From contig CAVRTM010000004.1 in the NCBI GenBank assembly GCA_963724015.1, forward strand, positions 930,001 to 994,000: a DNA stretch of 64,000 nt, written 5' to 3'. The notes under the pieces are model-generated. The model searched no databases, was not told the origin of the DNA, and saw only the letters and a list, made by a program, of their open reading frames with translations. This DNA comes from CAVRTM01 sp963724015. Its GTDB lineage: Bacteria; Actinomycetota; Actinomycetes; Actinomycetales; Dermatophilaceae. Positions 1 through 8,368 of the stretch are shown here, piece after piece. The position numbers and the translations under genes were made by a program. Position 1 is the first letter of the stretch. Each line of letters starts with the position of its first letter.

Positions 1-539
<539 letters not shown>

Positions 540-550
<11 letters not shown>

Positions 551-1397
551 CACGCTGCAGGAGTCCGAGATCAGGGGGCTGGACGCCCTCGAGACCGGCC
601 AGGAGGCCCCGGGTCGCTCCCACGCGGTGTGGGCCTGGCTGTGGCCCAAGGTCGCGGCGGTCGCCATCGCCCTGGCCGGGTGGCAGGCCGTCGTGCTGTC
701 GGGGTGGAAGCCGTCGTACGTGCTGCCCGGGCCCGGGCCGGTGTTCGCGGAGCTGGCGGCGCAGGTCGGCAAGGGCCAGCTCTGGCAGGCCGTCGCCATC
801 ACCTTGACCCGCGGGGTGGTCGGCTTCCTCATCGCCACCGTCGTCGGTCTGGTCCTCGGCGTCGCCGTCTCGCGCTCGAAGATCCTGCGGGCTGCGATCG
901 GGTCGATGATCACCGGGCTGCAGACCATGCCCTCCATCGCGTGGTTCCCCCTCGCGATCCTGCTGTTCCAGCTGTCGGAGCAGGCGATCCTGTTCGTCAT
1001 CCTCATCGGTGCGGTGCCCTCCATCGCCAACGGCGTCATCGGCGGCGTGGACTACGTGCCGCCGCTGCTGGTCCGGGCCGGGCGCAACCTGGGGGCCAGC
1101 GGGCTCTCGCTCTACCGGCACGTCGTCATCCCGGCGGCGCTGCCCAGCATCGTGTCCGGCCTCAAGCAGGGCTGGGCGTTCGCGTGGCGCTCGCTGCTGG
1201 CGGGGGAGCTGATCGTGCAGATCGCCAACCGGCCGAGCCTGGGCCAGTTCCTGAACCAGAGCCGCGAGTTCGGCGACACGACGTACATGATCGCGCTGAT
1301 GCTGGTCATCCTCGTGATCGGCATCGTCGTCGACGCGGTGTTCTCCTCGGTCGACAGCGGCATCCGCCGGCGGCGGGGCGTCGTCCCGACCGGCTGA
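540..1397 (+). CDS. ABC transporter permease, SsuC/TauC family
   Basis: This 285-residue integral membrane protein is the permease partner of the preceding ATPase in an aliphatic sulfonate/nitrate/taurine-type importer. The sequence has about six hydrophobic segments (first near residues 34-52, then roughly 85-110, 125-150, 155-175, 205-230 and 250-275) and the cytoplasmic coupling loop with the EAA-like pattern AGRNLGASGLSLYRHVVIPA near residues 180-200, which docks on the ATPase. The ATG at 540 starts inside the end of the ATPase gene, so the two are translationally coupled. No substrate-binding protein is visible here; it is presumably upstream of the window. Substrate specificity cannot be read from the sequence. 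Confidence 0.88.
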
Positions 1398-1475
1398 GAG
1401 CCTGGCCAGAAGGTGCGTCGGGCCGACCGGCGCGTGTGCACCGCCCGGGCCGGGCGATGGGCCACACTTCGACCC

Positions 1476-1940
1476 GTGGACATCTCGGCGAAGACGGACT
1501 ACGCCATACGGGCCCTGCTCTACCTGGCCGAGTCAGCCGGTCACGACGGGGCGCCGGTGTCCGTGGACACGCTCGCCATGCGCCAGACACTGCCGCGCAA
1601 GTTCCTGGAGGCGATCCTCGGCGACCTGCGCCGGGCCGGCATCGTGGTGAGCCACCGCGGCTCCAGCGGCGGCTACGTCCTGGCCCGGCCGGCGGCACAG
1701 ATCACGCTGGGGGAGGTGTTCCGCGTCGTCGACGGACCGCTGGCCGAGGTGCGTGGCCTGCGGCCGCACGAGACGTCGTACGAGGGGGTGGCCCAGCACC
1801 TGCCCGTCGTCTGGGTGGCCGTGCGGGCGAGCCTGCGCCGGGTGCTGGACGGCACGACGCTGGAGGCCGTCCGCACCGGCACGCTGCCGGAGGCCGTCAC
1901 GGCGCTCGCGGCCGACCCCGAGGCGTGGCAGAACCGCTGA
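1476..1940 (+). CDS. Rrf2 family transcriptional regulator without Fe-S cysteines
   Basis: This 154-residue protein begins MDISAKTDYAIRALLYLAE, the typical Rrf2 winged-helix start, followed by the recognition region (LPRKFLEAILGDLRRAGIV) and the wing (SHRGSSGGYVLARP). Rrf2 proteins are DNA-binding repressors or activators; IscR and NsrR types hold an Fe-S cluster through three cysteines, but this protein has no cysteine at all, so it more likely senses a metabolite or protein partner, as CymR does for sulfur metabolism. It lies 78 bases after the sulfonate-type permease on the same strand, which suggests it controls that importer. The GTG at 1476 is chosen because it gives the canonical N-terminus; an upstream in-frame start at 1413 would add 21 unconserved residues. 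Confidence 0.85.
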   Translation: MDISAKTDYAIRALLYLAESAGHDGAPVSVDTLAMRQTLPRKFLEAILGDLRRAGIVVSHRGSSGGYVLARPAAQITLGEVFRVVDGPLAEVRGLRPHETSYEGVAQHLPVVWVAVRASLRRVLDGTTLEAVRTGTLPEAVTALAADPEAWQNR

Positions 1941-2163
1941 GACCTCTCCGCCGGTCGGCGGCCGGGTGCGCGGTCCGAGGGACGGGGGCGGTCGACCCCG
2001 GCTGGAGCGAGCAGTGCCGGCGATCTGGCAGAATGTTCGCCGTACCCGTCCGTCGCGGCCCCTCTCTCCGCCTCGGACGTGTCCTTCGAGCCCACCGGGA
2101 CCCGTGTCCCCACGCGGAGCCCGCGGGCTCACCCCACACCAAGAAACAGGAGACACCACAACC

Positions 2164-2649
2164 GTGGCCGTCAAGATTCGTCTGAAGCGCATGGGCAAGA
2201 TCCGTGCCCCGTTCTACCGTGTCGTCGTCATGGACTCGCGTGCCAAGCGCGATGGCCGGGCGATCGAGGAGATCGGCAAGTACCACCCCACCGAGCAGCC
2301 GTCGCTCATCGAGATCGACTCCGAGCGTGCGCAGTACTGGCTCTCCGTCGGCGCGCAGCCGACCGAGCAGGTCGAGGCGCTGCTGAAGGTCACCGGTGAC
2401 TGGCAGAAGCACAAGGGCCTGCCGGGCGCCGAGGGCACCCTGCAGGTGCGCGAGCCCAAGGTCGACAAGCGGTCGCTGTACGAAGCGGCCATCGCCGCCG
2501 CGGGCAGCACCCTCGCCCCCAAGGACTCCGGCGCCACCACGCCCCGCAAGAAGGCCGCAGCCAAGGCCGAGGAGCCGGCTGCCGTCGAGGCTCCGGCCGA
2601 GGCTCCGGCTGCGGACCAGGCTGAGGCTCCGGCCGCGGACCAGGCCTGA
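2164..2649 (+). CDS. rpsP: 30S ribosomal protein bS16 with long Ala/Glu/Pro tail
   Basis: Ribosomal protein bS16 binds 16S rRNA in the small-subunit body. The first 80 or so residues match the family (VKIRLKRMGKIRAPFYRVVV, then EEIGKYHPTEQP and the AQYWLSVGAQPTEQV segment). The protein is 161 residues, roughly twice the length of bS16 in E. coli; the extra C-terminal part, after about residue 115, is Lys then Ala/Glu/Pro rich and ends in a short duplicated unit (EAPAADQA twice). Such tails are common on actinobacterial bS16. GTG at 2164 is preceded by an AGGAG at 2149-2153. It opens the rpsP-khpA unit; the TGA at 2647-2649 is 2 bases before the next start. Confidence 0.96.
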   Translation: MAVKIRLKRMGKIRAPFYRVVVMDSRAKRDGRAIEEIGKYHPTEQPSLIEIDSERAQYWLSVGAQPTEQVEALLKVTGDWQKHKGLPGAEGTLQVREPKVDKRSLYEAAIAAAGSTLAPKDSGATTPRKKAAAKAEEPAAVEAPAEAPAADQAEAPAADQA

Positions 2650-2651
2650 CC

Positions 2652-2894
2652 GTGCTGGAGGAGGCGCTCGAGCACCTCGTCAAGGGCATCGTCGACCACG
2701 ACGACGAGGTCGTCGTCCGCCGCAAGGAGCTGCGGCGGGGCGAGGTCCTCGAGGTCCGGGTGCACCCGGACGACCTGGGCCGCGTCATCGGCCGGTCCGG
2801 TCGCACCGCGAGCGCCTTGCGCACCGTGATGGGCGCCCTCGCGGGCGGCCAGCCGGTGCGGGTCGACATCGTCGACACCGACCGCGCGCACTAG
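2652..2894 (+). CDS. khpA: KH-domain RNA-binding protein KhpA
   Basis: This 80-residue protein is a single KH domain with the RNA-gripping GxxG-type loop (VIGRSGRTASALRTVM, about residues 47-62). KhpA proteins bind RNA, often with KhpB/Jag, and affect cell size and post-transcriptional control; the exact role in actinobacteria is not settled. It follows rpsP by 2 bases, uses GTG, and lies directly before the rimM-trmD genes, the usual actinobacterial arrangement. A strong hairpin follows the stop. Confidence 0.93.
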   Translation: MLEEALEHLVKGIVDHDDEVVVRRKELRRGEVLEVRVHPDDLGRVIGRSGRTASALRTVMGALAGGQPVRVDIVDTDRAH

Positions 2895-2924
2895 TCGGCG
2901 CGGTCGCCGCAGCAGAGCCACACC

Positions 2925-2966
2925 GCAAGGGGTGTGCCGGGACGCCTGTCCTGGCACACCCCTTGC
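2925..2966 (+). terminator. Long perfect hairpin between khpA and rimM
   Basis: Bases 2925-2938 (GCAAGGGGTGTGCC) pair with 2953-2966 (GGCACACCCCTTGC), and the inner bases 2939-2943 continue pairing with 2948-2952 (one G-U), leaving the loop 2944-2947. The 19-bp stem is followed by a moderately T-rich TGCTTGTCTTCCC. It probably ends or attenuates the rpsP-khpA transcript before rimM. Confidence 0.75.
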
Positions 2967-3005
2967 TGCTTGTCTTCCCACCCCCTTCCTCGAAAGGCAC
3001 CCGGC

Positions 3006-3519
3006 ATGGACGTCGTCGTCGCGCGGATCGGCAAGGCCCACGGTCTGCGGGGTGAGGTCACCATCGAGGTGCGCACCGACGCGCCGCAGGAGCGGTTCGT
3101 GCCCGGTGCCCGGTTCTCGACCGACCCGCCCGCAGCCGGGCCGCTGCAGCTGGAGACGGTGCGCGACCACAACGGCACCCTGCTGCTCAGGTTCTGCCTC
3201 GGCCACCGACCGGACCGCCGCCGAGGGCCTGCGCGGCGTGCTCCTGCTCGCCGACAGCGACGAGGCGGTGGAGGACGAGGACGCCTGGTACGAGAAGGAC
3301 CTCGTCGGCCTCAGCGTCGTCACCGTCGCCGGTGAGCCCGTCGGGAAGGTCGTGGCGCTGGACCCCCGGCCCACCCAGGACCTGCTGGTGGTGCGTCTGA
3401 CCGACGGCCGTGAGGGGCTCGTGCCATTCGTGGCGGCCCTCGTCCCGCAGGTCGACGTGGCAGGAGGCCGGGTCGTCATCGACCCGCCGGCCGGCCTGTT
3501 CGACCTGGACGAGTCGTGA
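3006..3519 (+). CDS. rimM: Ribosome maturation factor RimM (frameshifted in this sequence)
   Basis: RimM binds bS19/uS19-containing pre-30S particles and is needed for maturation of the 30S head. The N-terminal barrel starts VVVARIGKAHGLRGEVTIEV, and the C-terminal PRC-barrel half contains WYEKDLVGLSVVTVAGEPVG and ends in PPAGLFDLDES. The two halves are in different frames: after LLLRF (to about 3193) one base must be removed near 3194-3195 to continue as ASATDRTAAEGLRGVLLLAD. Because rimM is conserved and the flanking gene order is intact, the shift is most likely a sequence error. ATG at 3006 follows a CGAAAGG at 2991-2997. The stop overlaps the trmD GTG by 4 bases. Confidence 0.9.
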
Positions 3520-4328
3520 GCGCAGGCCCTCTGCGGCTGGACGTCCTCACGATCTTCCCGGACTACCTGCAGCCGCTCGGCCTCTCGCTGATCGGCAAGG
3601 CCCGCCAGCAGGGGCTGATCGACCTGCGGGTCCACGACCTGCGCGACTTCACCCATGACCGGCACCGCACCGTCGACGACACGCCGTACGGCGGTGGCGC
3701 CGGCATGGTCATGCGTCCCGAGCCATGGGGTGAGGCGCTGGACCACGTGGTGGGCGAAGGGGCGCACGCCGCGGGACCCGGCGGCGTCCCGCACCTGATC
3801 GTCCCCGGGCCCGGGGGCGCGCCGTTCACCCAGGCGACGGCGCGCGAGCTCGCGGCGCAGCCGTGGCTCGCGTTCGCCTGCGGACGCTACGAGGGCATCG
3901 ACGAGCGGGTGTACGACGAGGCGCGCGAGCGGATGCCGGTCAGCGTCCTCTCGCTCGGTGACTACGTGCTCAACGGGGGGGAGGTAGCCGTCCTCGCCAT
4001 GGTCGAGGCGATCGCCCGGCTCATCCCCGGCGTCATCGGCAACGCCGGCTCGCTGGTCGAGGAGTCGCACGAGGACGGCCTGCTGGAGTACCCGGTCTTC
4101 ACCAAGCCGCCGCTCTGGCGCGGGCGGGGCATCCCGGAGGTGCTGCTCTCAGGTCACCACGGGCGGATTGCCCGGTGGCGGCGGGACGAGCGGCTGCGGC
4201 GTACGGCCCTGCGCCGACCGGACATGATCGGCCGACTCGACCCGGCCACCCTCGACGCTCGCGACCGTGAGGTGCTCGAGCAGGTGCTGCCCGGATTTCG
4301 GCCGGGGACCCCCGCTGTGGCAGACTGA
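3516..4328 (+). CDS. trmD: tRNA (guanine-N1-)-methyltransferase TrmD
   Basis: TrmD methylates G37 of tRNAs with a purine-rich 36-37 anticodon edge, preventing +1 frameshifting, with S-adenosylmethionine as donor bound in a trefoil-knot SPOUT fold. The 270-residue protein has the family start LDVLTIFPDYL, the conserved substrate loop DDTPYGGGAGMVM (about residues 55-67), the AdoMet knot ACGRYEGIDERV (about 120-131) and LSLGDYVLNGGE (about 145-156). GTG at 3516 overlaps the rimM TGA, so translation is coupled. Confidence 0.96.
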   Translation: MSAGPLRLDVLTIFPDYLQPLGLSLIGKARQQGLIDLRVHDLRDFTHDRHRTVDDTPYGGGAGMVMRPEPWGEALDHVVGEGAHAAGPGGVPHLIVPGPGGAPFTQATARELAAQPWLAFACGRYEGIDERVYDEARERMPVSVLSLGDYVLNGGEVAVLAMVEAIARLIPGVIGNAGSLVEESHEDGLLEYPVFTKPPLWRGRGIPEVLLSGHHGRIARWRRDERLRRTALRRPDMIGRLDPATLDARDREVLEQVLPGFRPGTPAVAD

Positions 4329-4353
4329 CTCGTCGCGTGCCGCGCCAGTCGTG

Positions 4354-4368
4354 CCCCTGCCACAGGGG
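4354..4368 (+). promoter_or_regulatory. Small hairpin in the rplS leader
   Basis: CCCCTG at 4354-4359 and CAGGGG at 4363-4368 form a 6-bp stem with a 3-base loop, 87 bases before the rplS start. It may belong to a leader that controls L19 synthesis; no T run follows, so it is a weak terminator candidate. The role is inferred only from position. Confidence 0.3.
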
Positions 4369-4455
4369 GAGTAGCAACGACAGATGGCCGGTCGCATCCT
4401 CCACCGACACTGACCCGTGGGTGACCTGTGGCACCGGCGAGAAAGCGAAGCGATC

Positions 4456-4815
4456 ATGCACAAGCTAGACGACATCGACCAGGCGAGCCTGCGCGATGAC
4501 ATCCCGGACTTCCGCGCCGGTGACACCATCAAGGTCCACGTCAAGGTCATCGAGGGTACCCGCTCCCGCGTCCAGGTCTTCCAGGGCGTCGTCATCCGTC
4601 GTCACGGTGGCGGCATCGGCGAGACCTACACGGTCCGCAAGGTCAGCTTCGGCGTCGGCGTCGAGCGCACCTTCCCGCTGCACACCCCGATCGTCGAGAA
4701 GGTCGAGCTGGTGACCCGCGGTGACGTCCGTCGCGCCAAGCTGTACTACCTGCGCGACCTGCGCGGCAAGGCGGCCAAGATCAAGGAGAAGCGCGTCACC
4801 ACGCCCGCCAAGTAA
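4456..4815 (+). CDS. rplS: 50S ribosomal protein bL19
   Basis: bL19 sits at the 30S-50S interface. The 119-residue protein has the conserved segments FRAGDTIKVHVKVIEG, RVQVFQGVVIRRHGGGIGET and RRAKLYYLRDLRGKAAKIKE, full length for the family. ATG at 4456 is chosen because it gives the standard N-terminus (HKLDDIDQASLRDDIPDF); the in-frame upstream start at 4417 would add 13 residues not seen in the family. It follows trmD by 127 bases. Confidence 0.97.
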   Translation: MHKLDDIDQASLRDDIPDFRAGDTIKVHVKVIEGTRSRVQVFQGVVIRRHGGGIGETYTVRKVSFGVGVERTFPLHTPIVEKVELVTRGDVRRAKLYYLRDLRGKAAKIKEKRVTTPAK

Positions 4816-4882
4816 GGCGCGCGTCTCCCGGTGCCCGACGTGCGATCCGCCCGGTCTGCTTCGCCCTCACAGGCTCGCAGTC

Positions 4883-4888
4883 TAGGCT
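4883..4888 (+). promoter_or_regulatory. -10 box for a leaderless lepB transcript
   Basis: TAGGCT fits the actinobacterial TANNNT -10 pattern and ends 8 bases before the lepB ATG at 4897, so transcription would begin at or next to the start codon. No Shine-Dalgarno sequence precedes the ATG, which agrees with a leaderless message. No clear -35 box is seen. Confidence 0.5.
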
Positions 4889-4896
4889 CGCGGACA

Positions 4897-5631
4897 ATGA
4901 GCACCCAGCCCGGCAGCACGACCCCGGCCACCGCCGTCGGGCCCGGCGATCCCCACGCGCGTTCGCGCGCGCGGCGTCGCTGGGCGACGGTGGTGGCCGT
5001 GGCGTTCCTGCTGACGGTGCTGGTCAGGGCGCTGCTGGTGCAGTCGTTCTACATCCCGTCGGGCTCCATGGAGCCGACCCTGGAGCCGGGTGACCGGATC
5101 CTCGTGTCGAAGGTGGGCAGCCCGTCGTCGGTGCACCGCGGGGACGTGGTGGTCTTCGACGGCACGACCACGTTCGGCGCCGTGGACGGTGCCCCCGCCC
5201 CGACCGGCATCATCGCGCGGACCCTCGGCGGCGTCGCGTCGGCGCTGTCGGTCGGCGGCAACGAGAGCGACTACGTCAAGCGTGTCGTCGGGATGCCGGG
5301 GGACCATGTGGTGTGCTGTGACGACCGGGGGAACCTGACCGTCAACGGGGCGCCCGTGACCGAGCCCTACCTGTACGCCGGGGACGAGGCCAGCGACCTG
5401 ACGTTCAACGTCCGGGTGCCGGCAGGCAGGATCTGGCTGATGGGAGACCATCGCAGCGACTCGGCCGACTCCCGGGCGCATCTGGGTGATCCAGGAGGAG
5501 GAATGGTGCGACTCGAGGACGTGATCGGCACCGCCAAGGTCATCTACTGGCCGCCGAACCGCGCGGGTGCCGTGCGCAGCGCCGCGGAGCTGGCCGCTGT
5601 GCCGGCCCCGGCAGGGCAGGGCCGTCGGTGA
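4897..5631 (+). CDS. lepB: Signal peptidase I (first of two tandem copies)
   Basis: Type I signal peptidase cleaves signal peptides from exported proteins at the outer membrane face by a Ser/Lys dyad. This 244-residue protein has an N-terminal membrane anchor (about residues 28-48), the catalytic Ser in FYIPSGSMEPTL (about residue 56), the Lys in DYVKRVVGMPGD (about 128-139) and box E MGDHRSDSADSR near 188-199. It lies directly upstream of a second paralogous lepB with a GTGA overlap. A -10 box suggests a leaderless transcript from its own promoter. Confidence 0.94.
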   Translation: MSTQPGSTTPATAVGPGDPHARSRARRRWATVVAVAFLLTVLVRALLVQSFYIPSGSMEPTLEPGDRILVSKVGSPSSVHRGDVVVFDGTTTFGAVDGAPAPTGIIARTLGGVASALSVGGNESDYVKRVVGMPGDHVVCCDDRGNLTVNGAPVTEPYLYAGDEASDLTFNVRVPAGRIWLMGDHRSDSADSRAHLGDPGGGMVRLEDVIGTAKVIYWPPNRAGAVRSAAELAAVPAPAGQGRR

Positions 5632-6431
5632 GCGTGACCCAGCCCGGGCCCAGCCGCGCTGACGGCGAGCAGGAGGGGGAGCCGGTGCGCGGTGCGCACG
5701 CCGCCGCCGCGCCGTCCGGTGGGGCGGCGCTGCGGACGATGGTGCGCGAGACCGTCATCGTCGTCGGCATGGCGCTGCTGCTGTCGCTGGTCGTCAAGAC
5801 CTGGCTGTTGCAGGCCTTCTACATCCCCTCCGGCTCGATGGAGGACACGCTCGTCACGGGCGACCGGGTGATCGTCAGCAAGCTGACACCCGGCCCGCTG
5901 GACCTCCACCGCGGGGACGTGGTCGTGTTCCAGGACCCCGACCACTGGCTCGACCCGGTGACGCCCCCGCAGCGGGGCCCGGTCGGCGCCGCCCTGAACT
6001 CAGCCCTGACGTTCGTCGGGCTGCTGCCCACCGACGAGGGCAACCACCTGATCAAGCGGGTCATCGGCCTGCCCGGCGACCACGTCTCCAGCGACGGGCA
6101 GGGCGGCCCGCTGAAGGTCAACGGCGTGGCGGTCAACGAGCCCTACCTCAAGCCCGGCGACGCGCCGAGCCTGCAGGCCTTCGACATCACCGTGCCCCAG
6201 GGGCGGGTCTGGGTCATGGGCGACCACCGCTCCGACTCCTCCGACTCCCGGTTCCACCCCGTCGGCGGCGACGGCAAGGAGGGCTCGGTCCCCGAACGCC
6301 TCATCGTCGGCCGCGCCATCAGCGTGGTGTGGCCGCTGTCCGACCTGAGCTGGCTGGGTGAGCCATCGGCGACGTTCGCCAAGGTCCCCGCCGCGCAGTC
6401 GTCGGGAAAGCCGGCCGTGCAGGGGCACTGA
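5628..6431 (+). CDS. lepB: Signal peptidase I (second tandem copy)
   Basis: This 267-residue paralogue of the preceding gene also carries one membrane anchor (about residues 40-62), the catalytic Ser in FYIPSGSMEDTL, the Lys in HLIKRVIGLPGD and the box E MGDHRSDSSDSR. Compared with the first copy it has a longer insert between the Ser and Lys boxes (DPDHWLDPVTPPQRG and following). Tandem lepB genes are frequent in actinobacteria with a large secretome and the copies may differ in substrate preference. Start GTG at 5628 overlaps the previous stop; its own TGA is followed at once by rnhB. Confidence 0.94.
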   Translation: MSVTQPGPSRADGEQEGEPVRGAHAAAAPSGGAALRTMVRETVIVVGMALLLSLVVKTWLLQAFYIPSGSMEDTLVTGDRVIVSKLTPGPLDLHRGDVVVFQDPDHWLDPVTPPQRGPVGAALNSALTFVGLLPTDEGNHLIKRVIGLPGDHVSSDGQGGPLKVNGVAVNEPYLKPGDAPSLQAFDITVPQGRVWVMGDHRSDSSDSRFHPVGGDGKEGSVPERLIVGRAISVVWPLSDLSWLGEPSATFAKVPAAQSSGKPAVQGH

Positions 6432-7300
6432 TGGCGGCGCGAACGCTCTCCACGAAGCCCTCTCTGCGGGTCGAGCGGGCCCTGCAGCGTCAGGGCCACC
6501 GACTGCTCGCCGGGATGGACGAGGTCGGCCGCGGCGCGCTGGCCGGCCCCGTGTCGGTCGGCGTCGTCGTCATCGACGAGACCTGCCGCTCGGCTCCCGC
6601 CGGCGTGAAGGACTCCAAGCTGCTGACCCCGCTGGCACGAGAGCGGATGGTGGCGCCGATCCGGCGCTGGGCCCTGGCCCACGCCGTCGGTCACGCGTCC
6701 CCGGCCGAGATCGACGCCGTGGGCATCATGGCCGCGCTGCGGCTGGCGGGCACCCGCGCACTGGCCGCGCTGGACGTCGTACCCGACCTGGTGATCCTCG
6801 ACGGCAACCACGACTGGCTGACCGACCCGGCCAGGGTCGGGCTGCTGGCGTTCGCCGGCGAGCCCGCCGGCCCGGTCGCCGAGGCGGCGGTCCCACCGGT
6901 CACGACCATGATCAAGGCCGATATGAAGTGCTCCTCGGTGGCCGCCGCCAGCGTCCTCGCCAAGGTCGAGCGCGACGCGATGATGGTGCGTCTGGCCGCC
7001 AAGGTGGGCGAGTACTCCTGGGAGCTCAACAAGGGGTACTCCGCGCCGGAGCACCTCGCCGCGCTGTCGCTGCACGGGCCGTGCGAGCACCACCGCAGGT
7101 CCTGGCGGCTGCCCGGGGTGCCCGGGCTCGAGGGGGGCACGTCGACCCCGGCCACCGAGGAGGACGACGCCTGGCCCGACGAGGACCCTGCCGGGGGAAC
7201 CACAGACGCGGACCCGGCGGCGGAGGGCGCGGGAGCCGTGGTGTCGGCGGAGTCGGTGATGGGTGATGATGGGCGGGTGCCGGAAGTGAGCGTGCGATGA
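6431..7300 (+). CDS. rnhB: Ribonuclease HII
   Basis: RNase HII cuts the RNA strand of RNA-DNA hybrids and removes single misincorporated ribonucleotides. The 289-residue protein shows the family signature GMDEVGRGALAGPVSV (first catalytic Asp and Glu, about residues 28-43), a second acidic site in VILDGNHDWL, and KADMKCSSVAAASVLAKVERD with the third and fourth. The last 60 or so residues form an acidic Glu/Asp/Ala-rich extension beyond the usual end, of unknown function. Its ATG shares a base with the lepB stop; its stop overlaps the DUF2469 start. Confidence 0.95.
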   Translation: MAARTLSTKPSLRVERALQRQGHRLLAGMDEVGRGALAGPVSVGVVVIDETCRSAPAGVKDSKLLTPLARERMVAPIRRWALAHAVGHASPAEIDAVGIMAALRLAGTRALAALDVVPDLVILDGNHDWLTDPARVGLLAFAGEPAGPVAEAAVPPVTTMIKADMKCSSVAAASVLAKVERDAMMVRLAAKVGEYSWELNKGYSAPEHLAALSLHGPCEHHRRSWRLPGVPGLEGGTSTPATEEDDAWPDEDPAGGTTDADPAAEGAGAVVSAESVMGDDGRVPEVSVR

Positions 7301-7620
7301 GTGCCGAGGATCTCGAGAAGTACGAGACCGAGATGGAGCTGCAGCTCTACCGCGAGTACCGCGACGTCGTCGGGCTGTTCTCCCACGTCGTCGAGACCGA
7401 ACGGCGGTTCTACCTGGCGAACTCGGTCGACGTGAAGGTCCGCAACGACGGGGGCGAGGTCTACTTCGACGTCACCATGGCCGACGCGTGGGTCTGGGAC
7501 GTCTACCGCCCCGCCCGGTTCGTCAAGAACGTGCGCGTCGTGACGTTCAAGGACGTCAACGTCGAGGAGCTGGCCAAGAGCGACCTCGAGCTGCCCAAGG
7601 AGGGCGGCTTCTCTACCTGA
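7297..7620 (+). CDS. DUF2469 family protein
   Basis: This 107-residue protein (MSAEDLEKYETEMELQLYRE start, then FSHVVETERRFYLANSV and a DVTMADAWVWDVYRPARFV core) is the conserved actinobacterial DUF2469 protein that almost always follows rnhB. No function is established. The sequence has no signal peptide or membrane segment and looks like a small soluble alpha/beta protein. The ATG overlaps the rnhB stop by 4 bases. Confidence 0.93.
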   Translation: MSAEDLEKYETEMELQLYREYRDVVGLFSHVVETERRFYLANSVDVKVRNDGGEVYFDVTMADAWVWDVYRPARFVKNVRVVTFKDVNVEELAKSDLELPKEGGFST

Positions 7621-7966
7621 GGACCCCCGCGGCCGGTTTTCCGAGGATTTGGCTCGTGGTGGAGGGAGCGGCCGTCATCGGGCCCATGGCGGGGCGCACC
7701 TGCGCGAGCCCGCGACCAGCGGCACGCTGACTCTGCTCACGGCGACGGAGGACCCGGGCATCAGTGCGGCGGCGGTGCTTGGCGGGCTGCTGGGCTGATG
7801 TCGGGCCTCTGGACCCACGGCCGGCGCACCCAGCACCGTGACAGGCTGCCCCTGCGGGCGGTGCTGCCCACAGGGGGCCGCCGCTGGTCCCGCCGTCCAC
7901 AGGGAGGCACTCCGTCCTGTCGGCGCATCCCTGCCCCGGCCACGATCGGTGGCGGAGGTGGTCGGC
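7621..7966 (+). other. Intergenic stretch between DUF2469 and yraN
   Basis: I see no convincing gene in these 346 bases. An open frame ending near 7798 reads REPATSGTLTLLTATEDPG and looks like a possible eroded gene end, but nothing supports it as a gene. A GGAGGT at 7954-7959 is the ribosome binding site that fixes the yraN start. Confidence 0.4.
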
Positions 7967-8368
7967 ATGGGTCGACGGGGCCGGTCGGGTGGGATGTCGC
8001 ACCAGGTGGCCAGCGAGGTGGGCGCGTACGGCGAGCGGCTGGCTGCGCGCTACCTGGCCGAGGCGGGACTGGTGGTGCTGGAGCGCAACTGGCGCTGTGC
8101 CCAGGGTGAGATCGACATCATCGCCCTGGACGGCGACTGCCTGGTGGTGTGCGAGGTCAAGACCCGCCGGGGCTCGTCGTTCGGTGACCCGGTCGAGGCG
8201 GTGACCTGGCGCAAGGCGGCCCGGTTGCGGCGGCTCGCGGCGTGCTGGCTGGCCGAGCACCCCGGGCGGGTGAGTGACGTGGCGGACGTGCGGGTGGACG
8301 TGGTGGGTGTGCTGCGGCCGCGGTCGGGCCCGGCGCGGCTGGAGCACCTCGTGGCGGTGGCGACGTGA
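7967..8368 (+). CDS. YraN family (UPF0102) endonuclease-like protein
   Basis: This 133-residue protein belongs to the YraN/UPF0102 family, which has a restriction-endonuclease-like fold and sits next to comM and dprA in many bacteria; its role is not firmly known, though a part in DNA processing is suspected. The nuclease-like core is visible: GEIDIIALDGDCLVVCEVKTRRG (positions about 52-74), containing the E/D and E-x-K residues of the PD-(D/E)XK pattern. ATG at 7967 has a GGAGGT 7 bases upstream; a second ATG at 7994 is possible. The stop overlaps the comM GTG. Confidence 0.88.
   Translation: MGRRGRSGGMSHQVASEVGAYGERLAARYLAEAGLVVLERNWRCAQGEIDIIALDGDCLVVCEVKTRRGSSFGDPVEAVTWRKAARLRRLAACWLAEHPGRVSDVADVRVDVVGVLRPRSGPARLEHLVAVAT

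Noticed and set aside
7797..7930. TGCCCACAGG and CGTCCACAGG as DnaA boxes of an origin
   Set aside because: Only two imperfect matches, no dnaA or dnaN gene and no AT-rich element.
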